A stretch of DNA of 64,000 nucleotides from Burkholderiaceae bacterium (GTDB taxonomy: Bacteria > Pseudomonadota > Gammaproteobacteria > Burkholderiales > Burkholderiaceae_C), in NCBI GenBank assembly GCA_017992055.1, contig JAGOPK010000010.1, positions 108,659 through 172,658 on the forward strand, read 5' to 3'. Shown piece by piece: positions 21,445 through 30,179 of the stretch (positions are counted from its first letter, which is position 1; each line of letters begins with the position of its first letter). Below the pieces are notes generated by a model. That model had not been told where the DNA came from. It made no database searches and saw nothing but the letters and a program-made list of their open reading frames with translations. The position numbers and the translations under genes were made by a program.

Positions 21445-22047
21445 ATGACCCCCCTCTTCCGCCCGCGACAACTGATCCTGGTCGGGACGCTGTGCACCAC
21501 CCTGGCGGCCGGCCTGCTGCCGGCCACCGCCCAGGCCCAGGCGGCCAGCGCGCCGGCCGCCCCGGTGCTGAAGGCCAGCCAGGTGACCGAAGACGCGCTG
21601 GTCAATGCGCTGGAGATCGAGGCCCCGGAGCAGGCCGCCTCGGGCACCACGCGCGCGATCCGGCCCTCGCTGCGGCCCGGCGCCAGCCAGAGCCGGCCCG
21701 CCGGCCCCGGCAAGGCCAGCCTGATGATCACCTTCAACACCGGCTCGGCCGAGCTGACCACCGAGACCATGCAGGTGCTGGACACGGTGGCCAAGGCGCT
21801 GCAGAGCGACCGCCTGGCCGGCTTTGCCTTTCGCATCGAAGGCCATGCCGATCCGCGCGGCGGCGCCGACCTGAACCAGAAGCTGTCGGAAGAACGTGCC
21901 CAGGCCGTGGTCGGCTACCTGGCCAGCAAGCACGGCATCCTGCCCGAGCGGCTCACGCCGGTGGGCAAGGGCGCCAGCGAGCTGCTGAACCCGCAGCGCG
22001 CCGATGCGCCGGAGAACCGCCGCGTGACCATCGTCACCACGCGTTGA
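21445..22047 (+). CDS. OmpA-family peptidoglycan-associated protein
   Basis: This 200-residue protein has a signal peptide (cleavage probably after AQA near residue 30), a short linker and a C-terminal OmpA-like domain (about 92-200). The domain carries NTGSAEL, GHADPRGG and LSEERAQAVV, the usual peptidoglycan (diaminopimelate)-binding arrangement. There is no N-terminal beta-barrel, so it is a soluble periplasmic cell-wall-binding protein. The second ATG (21445) is preferred over 21433 because GGAG lies 5 bases before it. It follows tpsA and could anchor the secretion machinery to the cell wall, which is inference. Its stop codon overlaps the next start. Confidence 0.85.
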   Translation: MTPLFRPRQLILVGTLCTTLAAGLLPATAQAQAASAPAAPVLKASQVTEDALVNALEIEAPEQAASGTTRAIRPSLRPGASQSRPAGPGKASLMITFNTGSAELTTETMQVLDTVAKALQSDRLAGFAFRIEGHADPRGGADLNQKLSEERAQAVVGYLASKHGILPERLTPVGKGASELLNPQRADAPENRRVTIVTTR

Positions 22048-22991
22048 TGCACGGGTCGGCCTGGCGCGTCGCGTCCTGGCTGCTGGCGGCGACGCTTGCG
22101 CTGCCGGCAGCCGCCGCCGATCTGCCGCCGCTGCAGCGCATCGAGCTGCAGCACCAGGGCCAGACCCGCCATGCACTGCTGCAATGGCCGGCCGGCGCCG
22201 ATCCGAGGCGGCCGCCGCCGCTGCTGCTGGCCTTTCACGGCGGAGGCGGCCATGCCGAGTTCATGGCCGACGATGCCCGCTACGGCCTGCGCAGCCTGGC
22301 CCAGCGCGAGGGCTGGGTGCTGCTGCTGCCCAATGGCCACAGCCGCTTTCCCGGTGGCCGGCTGGCGACCTGGAATGCCGGCGGCTGCTGCGGCGATGCA
22401 CGCGACCGCGGCAGCGACGACGTGGGCTTCATCCGCGCCCTGGTCGGCCAGGTGGTCCGGCAGGGGCCGGTGGATGCCGGCCGCATCTGGGCCACCGGCA
22501 TGTCCAACGGCGGCATGATGGCTTACCGCCTGGCCTGCGAGGCCGCCGACTTGGTGGCCGCCATCGCCGCGGTGGCCGGCACCGAGGCCCTGGCCGAGGC
22601 CGACTGCCGGCCGGCGCGGCCGGTGGCCGTGCTGCACCTGCATGCGCGCGACGACCGCCATGTGCTGTACGACGGCGGCGCCGGCCCCGACGCCTTCCGC
22701 GACCGCAGCAAGGTGATGGACTTCCTGGGCGTGCCGCAGACCCTGCAGCGCTGGCAGCGCCGCCTGCACTGCGCGCCGACGGCCGAGCCCGTGCTGCAGC
22801 GCCCGGGCGCCCGCTGCGAGGCCTGGAGCGGCTGCGATGGCGGCGTCGGCCTGCAGCTGTGCAGCCTGGACGGCGGTGGCCACAGCTGGCCCGGCGCCGG
22901 CCAGGTGCGCCCGCGCCAGGCCCAGGCCACGCAGGCCCTGTCGGCCAACGAGCGCATGGCCGAGTTCTTCAAGACCGCAGCACCGCGCTGA
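22047..22991 (+). CDS. Secreted polyhydroxybutyrate depolymerase/feruloyl esterase-type hydrolase (LpqC-like)
   Basis: This 314-residue protein has a signal peptide (hydrophobic core 8-22, AAAA near the cleavage site) and an alpha/beta hydrolase domain. The oxyanion element HGGGG is near 70, a CCG-containing loop follows WNAGGCCGDA (about 110-120), and the nucleophile elbow GMSNGGMM is near 151-158. A candidate acid lies in HARDDRHV near 198, and the histidine in GGGHSWPG near 285. This matches the LpqC/PHB depolymerase family, extracellular esterases acting on short polyesters or aryl esters; the natural substrate is uncertain. The start codon overlaps the OmpA-gene stop (TGATG), implying translational coupling. 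Confidence 0.82.
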   Translation: MHGSAWRVASWLLAATLALPAAAADLPPLQRIELQHQGQTRHALLQWPAGADPRRPPPLLLAFHGGGGHAEFMADDARYGLRSLAQREGWVLLLPNGHSRFPGGRLATWNAGGCCGDARDRGSDDVGFIRALVGQVVRQGPVDAGRIWATGMSNGGMMAYRLACEAADLVAAIAAVAGTEALAEADCRPARPVAVLHLHARDDRHVLYDGGAGPDAFRDRSKVMDFLGVPQTLQRWQRRLHCAPTAEPVLQRPGARCEAWSGCDGGVGLQLCSLDGGGHSWPGAGQVRPRQAQATQALSANERMAEFFKTAAPR

Positions 22992-23011
22992 GCGCCGGGC
23001 CCGAAAACAAA

Positions 23012-23041
23012 CAGGCCCCTGACCGTTGGGTCAGGGGCCTG
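23012..23041 (-). terminator. Rho-independent terminator of tRNA-Gly
   Basis: A 13-bp stem (CAGGCCCCTGACC paired with GGTCAGGGGCCTG) with a 4-base loop. Read leftward it is followed by TTTGTTTTC, so it terminates the leftward tRNA transcript. It may also stop the convergent esterase gene. Confidence 0.8.
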
Positions 23042-23050
23042 CAGCAAAAC

Positions 23051-23126
23051 TGGAGCGGGAAACGAGGCTCGAACTCGCGACCTCAACCTTGGCAAGGTTG
23101 CGCTCTACCAACTGAGCTATTCCCGC
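23051..23126 (-). tRNA. tRNA-Gly (anticodon GCC)
   Basis: A complete 76-nt cloverleaf with encoded CCA. The acceptor GCGGGAA pairs with TTCCCGC. The D-arm contains AGCTCAGTTGGTAGAGC, the anticodon loop is CTTGCCA (GCC), and the T-loop is GTTCGAGCC. A terminator follows 10 bp downstream and the remnant of another tRNA lies 21 bp upstream, indicating a former tRNA cluster. Confidence 0.97.
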
Positions 23127-23147
23127 GGGGACATCCTTGCGGATGCT

Positions 23148-23180
23148 TGGTGGCCTGGGGCGGAATCGAACCACCCTGCC
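23148..23180 (-). tRNA. 3' remnant of a tRNA (probable attachment-site scar)
   Basis: Read leftward this is GGTGG-TTCGATT-CCGCC, a perfect T-arm with one G-U pair, followed by CCAGGCC, A and CCA: a standard tRNA 3' half. The sequence upstream does not continue into a D-arm or a matching GGCCTGG acceptor strand. Base composition changes here from very GC-rich to moderately GC-rich. This is the pattern left when an island integrates into the 3' end of a tRNA gene. The intact copy would then lie at the other island end, outside the window. Amino-acid identity cannot be given. Confidence 0.6.
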
Positions 23181-23205
23181 AAGCCGCTACTGTAGCGGAT
23201 CTTGG
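23179..23205. repeat. 27-bp palindrome at the island edge
   Basis: CCAAG, CCGCTAC, T, GTAGCGG, AT, CTTGG form a near-perfect palindrome directly adjoining the tRNA remnant. It could be an integrase or excisionase arm site, or part of the disrupted tRNA. Confidence 0.45.
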
Positions 23206-23696
23206 AGGACGGCTCGCCGATCTTCTGCAAAATCTTCTGCAGTCGTGGTCGGAAGCTCCAGGCTCACCCACATGCGTCGACCCGAAAGCCAAGCGCGTTG
23301 ACAGTCTAGCAGTACGCCAACTTTTGGTGTTGCGCTTCTCGGCCCGGATTCCGCGAGGTTCGATTCCTGTTGCGCGGAAGCTGCGGCGAGCCTGACCTAC
23401 TTGGAATTGTCGACAACGAGCCTGATCGCTTCGCCTCCCCACCACAGCGCAGTTGGCTCGCAAGCTATCTACCAATCGTGCTGTTCACGCTGTTGTGTTA
23501 CCCAGGTCGGCAGCGCATGTCAATGGCTCTAACGGCAAATTGCCCCGCTGAGTTGGACATCTGAGCCGACCACGGGTAGAGGGGCCAAATGAACTACCTT
23601 GCAACTACCCAAAACGCCTGAAAAAGCAAAGCGTTCCAGATACGCTTATCTCAAGCGCAAATACCTCTGCGCCGAATTCACACCAACAGCAACCTG
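23206..23696. other. Gene-poor island edge
   Basis: About 490 bp between the tRNA scar and the AlpA-type gene. I see no convincing coding region: the open frames here are short and lack supported starts. No integrase gene or fragment is recognisable. Confidence 0.5.
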
Positions 23697-23927
23697 ATGT
23701 TTGGATCTGACATGAACGCTTGGAAAATGCTCCCTGATGATCGTCTCCTCACTGCGAAGGAGATCTACACGGCCATGCACCTCTCGAAGTCCACCTTCTA
23801 CAAAAACCTCAACGGCGGTTTGTTCCCGAAGCCCTTCAAGTTGGGCACTCGCACTAATCGGTGGCCGAAATCCGCATGGCGTGAGTTCTTCCCCGGTTCG
23901 GACAGTGAGCCGGCAGACATCCACTGA
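23697..23927 (+). CDS. AlpA-family excisionase/transcriptional regulator
   Basis: This 76-residue protein carries a MerR/Xis-like winged helix: DDRLLTAKEIYTAMHLSKSTFYKNLNG, then FPKPFKLGTRTNRWP. The spacing and the R-W pattern match AlpA/phage CP4-57-type regulators, small proteins that activate integrase genes or act as excisionases in genomic islands. The ATG at 23697 is used; an ATG at 23712 would give a slightly shorter product. Its position just inside the tRNA scar supports an island role, but the expected integrase partner is not in the window. Confidence 0.75.
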   Translation: MFGSDMNAWKMLPDDRLLTAKEIYTAMHLSKSTFYKNLNGGLFPKPFKLGTRTNRWPKSAWREFFPGSDSEPADIH

Positions 23928-23975
23928 CCCGCAAGGGCCTGCCAAACTTGCTGGGCGCCCGCAATGAACAATACG

Positions 23976-23994
23976 GGGGCCCTAAGGGCCTCCG
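23976..23994. terminator. Candidate hairpin between convergent genes
   Basis: GGGGGCCC, TAA, GGGCCTCC forms a GC-rich stem downstream of the AlpA-type gene and beyond the end of the leftward defence operon. No clear T-run follows on either strand. Confidence 0.35.
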
Positions 23995-24123
23995 TTAGCT
24001 TCTCCAGCCACCGGAGGCTATTGCTCACGGCAGGTACGCAGCGTACGCGGCCGTGGACCTCCCCAGGCCTAACGCAAGGTGGTGGGCCCCAGGCTGACCT
24101 TCAAGATGAGGTGAACTGCCGCC

Positions 24124-26859
24124 TCACTCTGGGCTACGCAGATCCATCGCGAGTGCCTGACGAATCGACGTGTGAAGCGGAATTCGGGCCTCTTCAGTAT
24201 CGGTCGCATGTTCGTCGGCGCCCGACGGCCGTCCCATCACGATATCGAACCATTGCGCTCGGTCCTTGACGACGCGGAACATCTTCTCGTCGTGCGTGCC
24301 CGCGAGGTAAGGCTCGTACACCTCGATGTCTTTTCCCTCGCGCTCGGCGAGCGCCCCGATACGGTCCAGTCGACCGGTTCGCTGCTCGAGCACGCTCGGA
24401 TTCCAGTCCAGGTCATGGTGAATGACAAACCTACAGTCCTGGTGAAGGTCGATTCCCTCTCCCATGACCGAACTGGCCACGAGCAGGTCTGGGGATAGTG
24501 GCGTATTGAACAGCGCGATCACCCGCTCGCGCACGTCGCGCTCGGTGCCTCCATGCGCCCTTCTGACAGGATGGAGGCTCGCGCCCCGGCGATGCGCTTC
24601 GTCATCCTCGCCCTGGGTGCCGAGGAGGGCCTCCCTGATGCGGGTGAACTCGCTGTCCTGGAACTCGGCGGCGCCGACCGCCTCGATCTGCAATCGGGCT
24701 CGTGCGAGGCGTTCCGCGAAGGACCGCCAGCGGTCTAGCAGGACAACCCCGTGGGGATTAGCCTCGCTGATGCCCTTCCAGACGTCCTCATCGGTCATGC
24801 TTCTGCCGAGCGGCGTGAATCGGGTGAGGTAGCTCGGCGTGCGCAGGTGACGTATGGATGAGTCGACGACGAGATTGATGACATCCGGGTGGCGTCCGGC
24901 CGGTCCCGCCAGCGCATTGGCCAAGCGCTCCCGCAGGCGGACATAGGAGGATCCATCTCGTCGAAAGAGCCGCTCCGAGATCCGCTCAAGCTCGGCGCGG
25001 GCGTCATCGACCGAGTTCGTGCCAAGAGCTGCGCACGCCCGCTGAATGATCAGGTCGTCGACCCTTCTGGCCAGCTCGCGTTCGACAGCCTCACCAGTCT
25101 TTATGAACCAGCAGAAGATCAAGCACTTCTCGCCGGCAAGCCAGAGCCGTGCAGCCTTCTCGACGGTGGCATTGACCTTCGGGTGGGCGGCGAGAGCACC
25201 GGGGCGTCTCAAGGCCCTGTCGATCTCGCCGCGGTACCACCTCACGGCATCCAGACCCATCTCGCGACTCCTGGACCTCTGCGCTTCTGACTCCTGGTCC
25301 TCGGCAGGGACGTCAGAGTCTCTCAGCTCGTCTGGCTGTCCGGTACCAAGGCGCCGGAACGCTTCATAGGAGGACGCGATCCCGTAGGCGAACAGCGGTC
25401 GGGAGTGGTTGTCGTCGAGGGCAACGCTCTGAGCACTCGCCGCGAGTAGAAAGGGCAATGCAGCCTCATCGGCGATTGGCAGACCGCCACTGCTCTTGTC
25501 GCCCATGACGATGGCCGCACCAGCGAGGTACCTGCGGCGATGGGCCCGTTCGTGGCGGATCACCCAGGGTCTCAGCGCACGGTTCATCTCCTGGCGGGCG
25601 CGGACTGCGAACTTCGCGTGCTCCCATGCCTCGCGCGCGGTTGGACTGATACTCTCTGGGGCCGGGGCTGCCGGTCCCCAGGCGTCGAACGTGGCCAGGT
25701 CTTCCCGTGAGAGTCGTCCCCATGCGGCGTCCAAGGTGAGCGCGGTGGTCTGCGCGTGCGTGAGCCTCTGCTTCAAGGCATCTAGGCGGTCTTCAAGCGG
25801 CTTGGCTGGTTCGGGATCCAGGGGGCGCACGGCGGACATGCGGCTGAGAACCTCTATGAGTTCCGCATGGCCGAGCTCGAATGGTGTGGCGGTCAGGAAC
25901 AGCATGCGGCGGAAGATGCCCCGGAACGCCCCCGCGTCGTCGCCGTTTTTCCGTTCCGCAAACAGCCTGCTGATGAGGGTCGAGGGATTCTTCAGCCGGT
26001 GGGCCTCGTCGACGACCAGCAGGGGAAGGTCGAGATCGGTCGACGAGAGCAGCCACTTCCAAGTGGCCTGCGTCGCCGTTGCCAATGCCACGCGCGCCTG
26101 CTCCAGGCGACGCTGGATATCAGCGGACGAGCGGATTGGCAGGTTGTCGAGGGCCACCCGGAGCTCTTGAAGATTAAGGTTGCGAGCGGCTCTCTCAAGC
26201 GCTTCAGGCACCGGATCGTCCGGGAGCTCCTCACCGGTCAGGCGCAGCCAGCATGCACGCCACTTCGATGGTGGGGTGGCGAGTAGCTCTCTTACACGCT
26301 CTGTCGTGAACTGCGCATTGCGAATAAGCCCACGCAGTCCGTCCGACCACTTCGCGATACGGTCTCTCAGATCGCTGCCGTCACGCACATAGCGCGTGGC
26401 AAAGTGGAGCAGTGCCAGCTGGATGAACGTGTCCTTCAGCGTTGCCGTCAGCGCGGTGTGTGTCACGACGAGGATGTGCTCGCGCGCATGTGCCTGGTCG
26501 TCGAGCTTCTTGAGGAACTCCTCGCCGCTGCGGATCGGCTTGTCGACGCAGCGGATGCCGGTGTCTGGCGCGAGAAGCGACTCGCTGAACTTTCTCCACT
26601 CGCGCACCCACTTGTCGGCGACCGAGGCAGGCACGAAGATCACGACACGTCCGAGCTCCGGTGTGGACAGGATCTGGCTGACGACGACAGCCAGCGCGAC
26701 ATACGTCTTGCCCATGCCCACCTGGTCGGCGAGGATCACGCCCTCCATGGTTTGCAGCCTGCGCAAGATGTCGGCCGCGGTGCGGCGTTGCCGTGCCCAG
26801 TCATCCTCGAAGCGCGGCTCCGTGTGGATCCGAAGACGGGCACTCAGAGCGCAATGCAT
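24124..26859 (-). CDS. SNF2/DEAH-type helicase (SF2 ATPase), last gene of the defence operon
   Basis: This 911-residue SF2 helicase has a Walker A-type motif I DQVGMGKTYVAL near residue 46, motif II VDEAHRLKN near 290, motif III LTATPFELGH near 330, and C-terminal helicase motifs. The latter include VASSVMGEGIDL and HHDLDWNPSVLEQRTGRLDRIG (arginine fingers, about 800-850). The Q-x-x-G-R-x-x-R arrangement and DExH box place it with SNF2-like DNA translocases. It overlaps the upstream PLD gene by 16 bp and has an AAGGAGG ribosome-binding site, so it is translated as part of the operon starting at 36608. A role in recognising or remodelling foreign DNA with the PLD protein is inferred. Confidence 0.88.
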   Translation of the reverse strand: MHCALSARLRIHTEPRFEDDWARQRRTAADILRRLQTMEGVILADQVGMGKTYVALAVVVSQILSTPELGRVVIFVPASVADKWVREWRKFSESLLAPDTGIRCVDKPIRSGEEFLKKLDDQAHAREHILVVTHTALTATLKDTFIQLALLHFATRYVRDGSDLRDRIAKWSDGLRGLIRNAQFTTERVRELLATPPSKWRACWLRLTGEELPDDPVPEALERAARNLNLQELRVALDNLPIRSSADIQRRLEQARVALATATQATWKWLLSSTDLDLPLLVVDEAHRLKNPSTLISRLFAERKNGDDAGAFRGIFRRMLFLTATPFELGHAELIEVLSRMSAVRPLDPEPAKPLEDRLDALKQRLTHAQTTALTLDAAWGRLSREDLATFDAWGPAAPAPESISPTAREAWEHAKFAVRARQEMNRALRPWVIRHERAHRRRYLAGAAIVMGDKSSGGLPIADEAALPFLLAASAQSVALDDNHSRPLFAYGIASSYEAFRRLGTGQPDELRDSDVPAEDQESEAQRSRSREMGLDAVRWYRGEIDRALRRPGALAAHPKVNATVEKAARLWLAGEKCLIFCWFIKTGEAVERELARRVDDLIIQRACAALGTNSVDDARAELERISERLFRRDGSSYVRLRERLANALAGPAGRHPDVINLVVDSSIRHLRTPSYLTRFTPLGRSMTDEDVWKGISEANPHGVVLLDRWRSFAERLARARLQIEAVGAAEFQDSEFTRIREALLGTQGEDDEAHRRGASLHPVRRAHGGTERDVRERVIALFNTPLSPDLLVASSVMGEGIDLHQDCRFVIHHDLDWNPSVLEQRTGRLDRIGALAEREGKDIEVYEPYLAGTHDEKMFRVVKDRAQWFDIVMGRPSGADEHATDTEEARIPLHTSIRQALAMDLRSPE

Positions 26860-28841
26860 TTGCGAGCCTCCTTGATGGCACGGCTTGCGTACGAGGCAAG
26901 ATCGGCCGGCTCCGAGCCGACGCGCGCACGCAGGGCGTCCAGTGTGGACATGGTGTCCTCGACCATCTGCGCGCCCTTTGAGAGGTCTACATGCGCCAAG
27001 ACCCGTGGCCAGTCGATCCTGCCGACGGATAGCGCGATCTCCGCAATAGTGAAGATCGCTTCCGCACGCGACTGCTCACCCGCCTCGAAGGCCTCGGCGA
27101 CCTTGGTTGCCAAGAACACAGGTCCGAGCGGGCTGGCCAGACGCCCTCGAAGCGTGTCGAGCGTCACCAGCGGTCGCTCGAGGCGGCGCTGCATCGCCGC
27201 CAGCGATGCAGCGAGTGCACGTCCCTTTCGCAGCAAGGAACCCTCGACCTCGAGTCTCCTGAGAGGGTCCAGTACGATTGGAACCGTTTCGCGCGCGGCG
27301 GCCTTTTCGCGCTCGAGCACCTCGCGCAGAATCTGTGCCAGGGGGCGGCCTGTGGCCAGCGCGTCGAGCAGGTGCTGAGCTTTCAGGTTCGAAAGCGAGG
27401 GACCAACGGGTAGTGAGTGCGGATCTTGCGCGACCACCGCCCACGGAGTCTTGTGGCCTTGCCAGGAGACGATCACGAACATCGGCATCGCCTGCAAGGC
27501 AAGGTCAACAGCCTCCACCTCCGGCTTGCCGTGCTCAGTCCACCGAGCACTGGTCATGAAGGGCTCGCCATCCGTCGTGAAGGCGATCTGCCACTCTGCG
27601 GGCATGTCGCGTGTCTCGGTGATGCCGAGACGCAGTTGCCACTGAGCGTTCTGTCCGTTCCTGAAGACCTCGCAAAGTCCGAAGCAGGTGGGCAGGGCTG
27701 GGAGCTCCGTCTCGTCTTCGTCCTTAGGCTCGACCACCTCGGTGTCTCGAGGGACCTTTCCTCCTAGCGCTATGAGATCGCGCAGGGCACGGCCCTCCTT
27801 GCTTTCGAGCGGAGCACCGAGCCACACGTTCATCTCGCGATGGCGGCGGGCGTTGGAGAGACCAAGGCCCGCCTTCGTATGGTTGGAGCTGCCCACAAGG
27901 GCGGCTACCCACTCGTCACTCTCGATGAGGAGGCACTTCGCGTGAAGCGTGCGAACTTCGTTGTCGAGCGCTTTCAGCTGTCTGACCGCATCGACCTGCT
28001 CGGCAAGTTGCTTCGAGAAGGCAGACTGGCCGCGCGGACCTAACACGACGGCGACTTCTTGCTTGCGTCTGTTCGCAGGACGGCCGGTGAGCAGCTGTCG
28101 GACGGTGGCAAGCGCCTTGGGGTCGTTTGAATCCCAGTAAGGCGAGAGGTGCGTCGCGCGAAGTGGCTTTGACCCGCTCCATGCTTGATCCAACGAGTCC
28201 AGCGGCGCTTTCCTAGCGTTCGTTGGCGCGAAAGCGACCCGCAGGCCGGTCGGCCTGCTGGATTGCTCGGCAATCCGCTGGCGAAGCAGGTCGAGCGTGC
28301 TTGTTGCACGAGCAAACGCAGCGGTTCGCGGGTCGTAGCCGGGAACCAGTGCTAGGTAGGCTTGGAGTTCATCGACCAGGGCCTTCAACACCTCTGGAGG
28401 GAATAGGCACTGCGGGCCAAGGTCCGCGGCAAGACCCAACTCGATCTGGCGACGATAGCCAGCCGCCGTGAGGTTCGCGGAGCCAAGGATGAGCCGCGTT
28501 GCTCGCTCCCAAAGCAGCACGGCGACCTTGGCGTGCAGCAGACCACCTTCGACCTTGCAAGACAGAAGGTCCCAATGCAGCGTGGAGCGATGCACGGGCG
28601 CGCTCCGGTCGGCCAGGACGGTCACGCTGGTCTTCTGCAGAGATTCGTGAAGTTCCACGGCGGCGACGATGTCGTCGACGGATTTCGTCTCCTCGTTCAC
28701 GGTGGAGACTTCGAGAAACCGGGCCAGGCAGTTCTGTTCGAAGAAGTCCGGTTGGAGTGCGTAGGTCGTGGCCAGAAGCGCTACCGGCTCGCCCGCGTCC
28801 GCAGGCTTTTGCCAGAAATCGAGCAGGGGTGTGGGCTTCAT
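26844..28841 (-). CDS. Phospholipase D-like nuclease-family protein
   Basis: This 665-residue protein has two HKD-type motifs: LHAKVAVL with GSANLTAAG (about 102-127), and LHAKCLLI with GSSNHTKAG near residue 300. PLD-fold proteins with this arrangement in defence islands are usually nucleases rather than lipases. The C-terminal half (about 400-665) has no domain that I recognise. It overlaps the DUF6361-like gene by 4 bp and the helicase gene by 16 bp. A PLD-type protein next to an SNF2 helicase recalls DISARM (drmC with drmD), but no drmA or drmB partner is present, so it is not called DISARM. Confidence 0.85.
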   Translation of the reverse strand: MKPTPLLDFWQKPADAGEPVALLATTYALQPDFFEQNCLARFLEVSTVNEETKSVDDIVAAVELHESLQKTSVTVLADRSAPVHRSTLHWDLLSCKVEGGLLHAKVAVLLWERATRLILGSANLTAAGYRRQIELGLAADLGPQCLFPPEVLKALVDELQAYLALVPGYDPRTAAFARATSTLDLLRQRIAEQSSRPTGLRVAFAPTNARKAPLDSLDQAWSGSKPLRATHLSPYWDSNDPKALATVRQLLTGRPANRRKQEVAVVLGPRGQSAFSKQLAEQVDAVRQLKALDNEVRTLHAKCLLIESDEWVAALVGSSNHTKAGLGLSNARRHREMNVWLGAPLESKEGRALRDLIALGGKVPRDTEVVEPKDEDETELPALPTCFGLCEVFRNGQNAQWQLRLGITETRDMPAEWQIAFTTDGEPFMTSARWTEHGKPEVEAVDLALQAMPMFVIVSWQGHKTPWAVVAQDPHSLPVGPSLSNLKAQHLLDALATGRPLAQILREVLEREKAAARETVPIVLDPLRRLEVEGSLLRKGRALAASLAAMQRRLERPLVTLDTLRGRLASPLGPVFLATKVAEAFEAGEQSRAEAIFTIAEIALSVGRIDWPRVLAHVDLSKGAQMVEDTMSTLDALRARVGSEPADLASYASRAIKEARKCIAL

Positions 28842-30133
28842 TCTGTTTTCGCGAGCAAGCTGGCCATGGTCACAAGACGCATAGGGTGCGCCCAGATCTC
28901 GTCGTCCAGCTCATCCGTCTGATTGCGGTACGGACTGCGGACGGTCCAGTCTCCGTCGACCTGGTCAAGCCATGGCAGCTTGCCTTTCGTAGCCTGCACC
29001 TGCTCATGGCGCGCCATGAGCGCATCGAAGAACGTCGCGGCGGTTAGCTTGTCCTGAAAGGCGCCAAATCCGTGCTCCGCGTCGTGGGCGAGCATGTCAT
29101 CGCCTAGCGTGGCCACGGAATCGATGGCCTTGCGCACGAGGCCTCCGATCTTCGGCGCCAAGGCGGCAAGTCCTGGAGTGGCCAGGGCTTTGGCCTGCGT
29201 GATGACTGTGCCGTGCTGCTGCACCGTATGGGCAAGAAAGCGCCGGAAGGTGTTGTCAAGCGCGGTTGCCGCCTCCTCATAATCGATTGCGGCCTGAAGG
29301 GCTTGGCGTGTGGACATGCTGACCTTGGCGAGTAGCAACTGCGCCAGGTCGCGCTGAGTCGCTTGTTCGGCGGAGGGCGTCCTTATCAACTGCGCCGCGA
29401 GCTCGTTTCGGATCTCGTGGTCGCTGACAAGCAGAAGATCTCGCAGCACCCGACGCTCGTTGGATCTGGCTTCGCGCGGGGCGAGACGTTCCGAAAGATC
29501 ACGCAGGAGTTGCCCCGTGGGCGGGCAGGCGCACTCTGCCTTATCCAGTGAACGAATACAGGCGTCGGCGATGTCTTTACGAAGGCGGCCACCTGTGGAA
29601 CCAGGGACACCGTCCACGTACCCATCGAGCTTGAAGTCGCGCTCCCAGGCCTTGACTAGTCGCAGCGCGTTCTGCGCGGGTCGGTCGTCCAGGCTCAGCA
29701 CCCCTGCGTCGCGGGAGAGGGGACGATAGACGCCCGTGAAGCCAAAAACCCGCGGACCGCTAAGGTAGGTACGACGGCTCAGGCGCATGCCCGCCGCCTT
29801 GGCCCTCGATGCCTTCTGGTTGCCCGGTAGACCTTCAGCGCGACCGTTGCCTGGGTATCGAACGATAGCCTCGACAACCAGCCATTCGAAAACGATGTCT
29901 ACCGTTGTCTTGCCTTCGTCGGCCGTCAGGTCATGCAACGCTTGGTAGGCGAAGGCGCCGACTGCCGACACAGTCACGAACCGTGGGTGTGACATCCGGG
30001 CTCGTACACCAGGCGCCAGCTTGTCGGCGATGCGGTCGGCCACGGCCGCAAGGCCAAGCGGGTCAAGCCCGCCCTCGCCAACTGCGCCGGGGTCGTATGC
30101 CGACAGTCGCGGCAGTTGATCAAGCCATGCCAT
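28838..30133 (-). CDS. DUF6361-like protein, part of helicase/PLD module
   Basis: This 431-residue protein shows features I associate with the DUF6361 family: an N-terminal MAWLDQ start, then DPLGLAAVADRIADKLAPG and an ARMSHPRFVT segment (about 50-57). That family is found next to helicase and PLD-like genes. No catalytic motif is clear. A leftward TTG at 30157 could extend it by 8 residues; the ATG at 30133 is preferred. It follows jetD by 46 bp and overlaps the PLD gene by 4 bp, so it opens the second half of the operon. The family name is from memory of its sequence pattern and is moderately certain. Confidence 0.65.
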   Translation of the reverse strand: MAWLDQLPRLSAYDPGAVGEGGLDPLGLAAVADRIADKLAPGVRARMSHPRFVTVSAVGAFAYQALHDLTADEGKTTVDIVFEWLVVEAIVRYPGNGRAEGLPGNQKASRAKAAGMRLSRRTYLSGPRVFGFTGVYRPLSRDAGVLSLDDRPAQNALRLVKAWERDFKLDGYVDGVPGSTGGRLRKDIADACIRSLDKAECACPPTGQLLRDLSERLAPREARSNERRVLRDLLLVSDHEIRNELAAQLIRTPSAEQATQRDLAQLLLAKVSMSTRQALQAAIDYEEAATALDNTFRRFLAHTVQQHGTVITQAKALATPGLAALAPKIGGLVRKAIDSVATLGDDMLAHDAEHGFGAFQDKLTAATFFDALMARHEQVQATKGKLPWLDQVDGDWTVRSPYRNQTDELDDEIWAHPMRLVTMASLLAKTE

Positions 30134-30179
30134 AGCCCGTATTTCTCGCGATCTCAAGAATGGCCACTGACATTACGCC

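Noticed and set aside
23206-23696. Integrase remnant at the island edge
   Set aside because: I looked for tyrosine- or serine-recombinase motifs on both strands and saw none.
26844-30133. DISARM system
   Set aside because: PLD and SNF2 helicase genes recall drmC and drmD, but no drmA or drmB partner or DNA methyltransferase is nearby.
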